Assembly: GCA_033105485.1 (NCBI GenBank)
Contig: CP136956.1
Location: 930,001 to 994,000, forward strand
Direction: 5' to 3'
DNA from: LVI-A0039 sp033105485
GTDB lineage: Bacteria; Bacillota_I; Bacilli_A; UBA3375
Length of the DNA stretch: 64,000 bases
Shown: piece by piece, positions 63,179-64,000 of the stretch
Layout of the letters: each line of letters begins with the position of its first letter
How positions within the stretch are numbered: position 1 is the stretch's first letter
Made by a program: the position numbers and the translations under genes
The notes under the pieces: generated by a model
What the model saw: only the letters and a program-made list of their open reading frames with translations
What the model was told of the DNA's origin: nothing
Database searches by the model: none

Positions 63179-64000
63179 GCTAGATCGTTGAATTCCTTTT
63201 TGATATCCATAATTAAGTCAATATTTTGAACAATTTCATTAATTATTGTATTAGCTGTTTCAGGTTGTTCATAAGGATTAACAATTTCTTCATTAGACTT
63301 CTCGATTAAAGTATTAATTCCTGCTGTAATCGCTTCTTTGGTATTTACAACATCAATTACACTATTACCACGTAATCTACCTTTTTGACGATCACCAATA
63401 TTAACTGTATATTTTCCTAAAGATGGAACTTCAATTAAGCCTGATGAAGAGTTTCCAATAAATCCTTTTGCATTGTAAATTAATGAATAATATACGTTTG
63501 AAGGTACGGATGTTACAAGTACAGCATTTCCATCAGATGATTGTACAAATTCTTTAGTAAGATTCATAATTGAATCTGCAGCTGTATCCGCGTTACTTCC
63601 AATAAATACAAACTTGTATTCACCTAACATTGGTTTTAATACTTCAAGTAATGTACTATTTTGATTTTCATCATTCACTAATGTTTCAGGGTGATAAGCT
63701 ACTACAAAATACTTATCTTGTTCTAAATCAAGATTAACGATTTCTGAAACTTCAGCAGTTGTTAACTTTGGTTCATTTTTTACGTTCTCAACACCTAATG
63801 CTCCTACATTACGAACACGCTTAGGTTGTTCTCCTAATTGGATTAAACGATTAGCAAATTCATCACTTGCAGCAAAGTGGAATGTAGACATTTTTGAAAT
63901 ACTGTGACGAATGAATTCATCATAGTTTCCTTCAGTCTTTTCTCCTCCGTGTAAGTGAATAATTGGAATTCTTAATAATGAAGCTACAATTGCTACCGCA
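63175..64000 (-). CDS. neuC: UDP-GlcNAc 2-epimerase, hydrolysing (5' end outside window)
   Basis: The visible 274 residues run from AVAIVASLLRIPIIHLHGGEKTEGNYDEFIRHSISKMSTFHF, the typical NeuC block, through YHPETLV, GFIGNSSSGLIEVPSLG (conserved NSSSGLIE) and RQKGRLRGNSVIDV to the TGA at 63175. It converts UDP-GlcNAc to ManNAc and UDP, the first step of sialic acid synthesis. The ATG at 63891 is internal; the frame stays open to the window edge. NeuB is expected further upstream, outside the window. Confidence 0.94.
   Translation of the reverse strand, partial: AVAIVASLLRIPIIHLHGGEKTEGNYDEFIRHSISKMSTFHFAASDEFANRLIQLGEQPKRVRNVGALGVENVKNEPKLTTAEVSEIVNLDLEQDKYFVVAYHPETLVNDENQNSTLLEVLKPMLGEYKFVFIGSNADTAADSIMNLTKEFVQSSDGNAVLVTSVPSNVYYSLIYNAKGFIGNSSSGLIEVPSLGKYTVNIGDRQKGRLRGNSVIDVVNTKEAITAGINTLIEKSNEEIVNPYEQPETANTIINEIVQNIDLIMDIKKEFNDLA

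Noticed and set aside
1..64000. tRNA, rRNA genes or prophage
   Set aside because: No cloverleaf, rRNA block or phage structural genes were recognised on either strand.

Overview
The window is about one third G+C and densely packed. It uses the standard bacterial code: TGA is a real stop, for example in ATGA stop/start overlaps at 46696-46699 and 63175-63178, and TGG encodes Trp. Strong AGGAGG ribosome sites, TRTGN-type extended -10 promoters, an S-box-like SAM riboswitch, RNase HIII, type III pantothenate kinase, LTA-synthase-like sulfatases and TagF-type polymerases point to a low-GC Bacillota. It is probably an anaerobic member of the Bacilli near the mollicute boundary, but the lineage is an inference. 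No rRNA, tRNA, CRISPR array or intact insertion sequence was seen.

Left part (1-16.9 kb, all minus strand): a CoA-disulfide reductase, CoaX and a lipoprotein are followed by a type IV-like (Tad-like) pilus locus. The pilus operon runs from 16.85 kb down to 10.84 kb: a coiled-coil protein, a 40-residue pilin-like peptide, a minor pilin, a secretion ATPase whose reading frame is interrupted at a U UUA AAA slippery heptamer, two platform proteins and another minor pilin. Then come a 2113-residue multidomain surface protein with its own promoter, and two near-identical 46-residue pilin genes in duplicated cassettes. All five pilin-like proteins start Met-Gly-Glu directly before the hydrophobic helix, with no basic leader.

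Middle part (17-43.5 kb): riboswitch-controlled metK, transporters, a flippase, and dnaA preceded by a 329-bp origin-like region full of TGTGCA/TGCACA motifs instead of canonical DnaA boxes. DnaA itself has an altered DNA-binding signature. Further on are a TagF-like transferase, NadR, ferritin, and a two-component system divergent from a VTC / DUF4956 / carbohydrate-binding lipoprotein operon, with OmpR-type 11-bp direct repeats between them. Then RNase HIII and PurB, a fusion of 3-methyladenine glycosylase to an alkyltransferase-like domain lacking its catalytic Cys, tandem LTA-synthase-like genes, and an SPFH/NfeD pair.

Right part (43.7-64 kb): a six-gene overlapping operon joins a complete MalEFGK-type ABC importer to a cytosolic SsuA/THI5-like protein and a UbiA prenyltransferase. 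A 2-hydroxyacyl-CoA dehydratase/activase, normally one long protein, is split into two overlapping genes. The last 10 kb is a sialic-acid (nonulosonate) cluster: NeuC, two NeuD, NeuA-esterase, and two large fusions of a GT52-type sialyltransferase-like domain with a CDP-glycerol glycerophosphotransferase domain. Together these suggest a surface polymer of sialic acid and glycerol phosphate. The pilus, the teichoic-type polymerases, the flippase and the sialic-acid genes all serve the cell surface.
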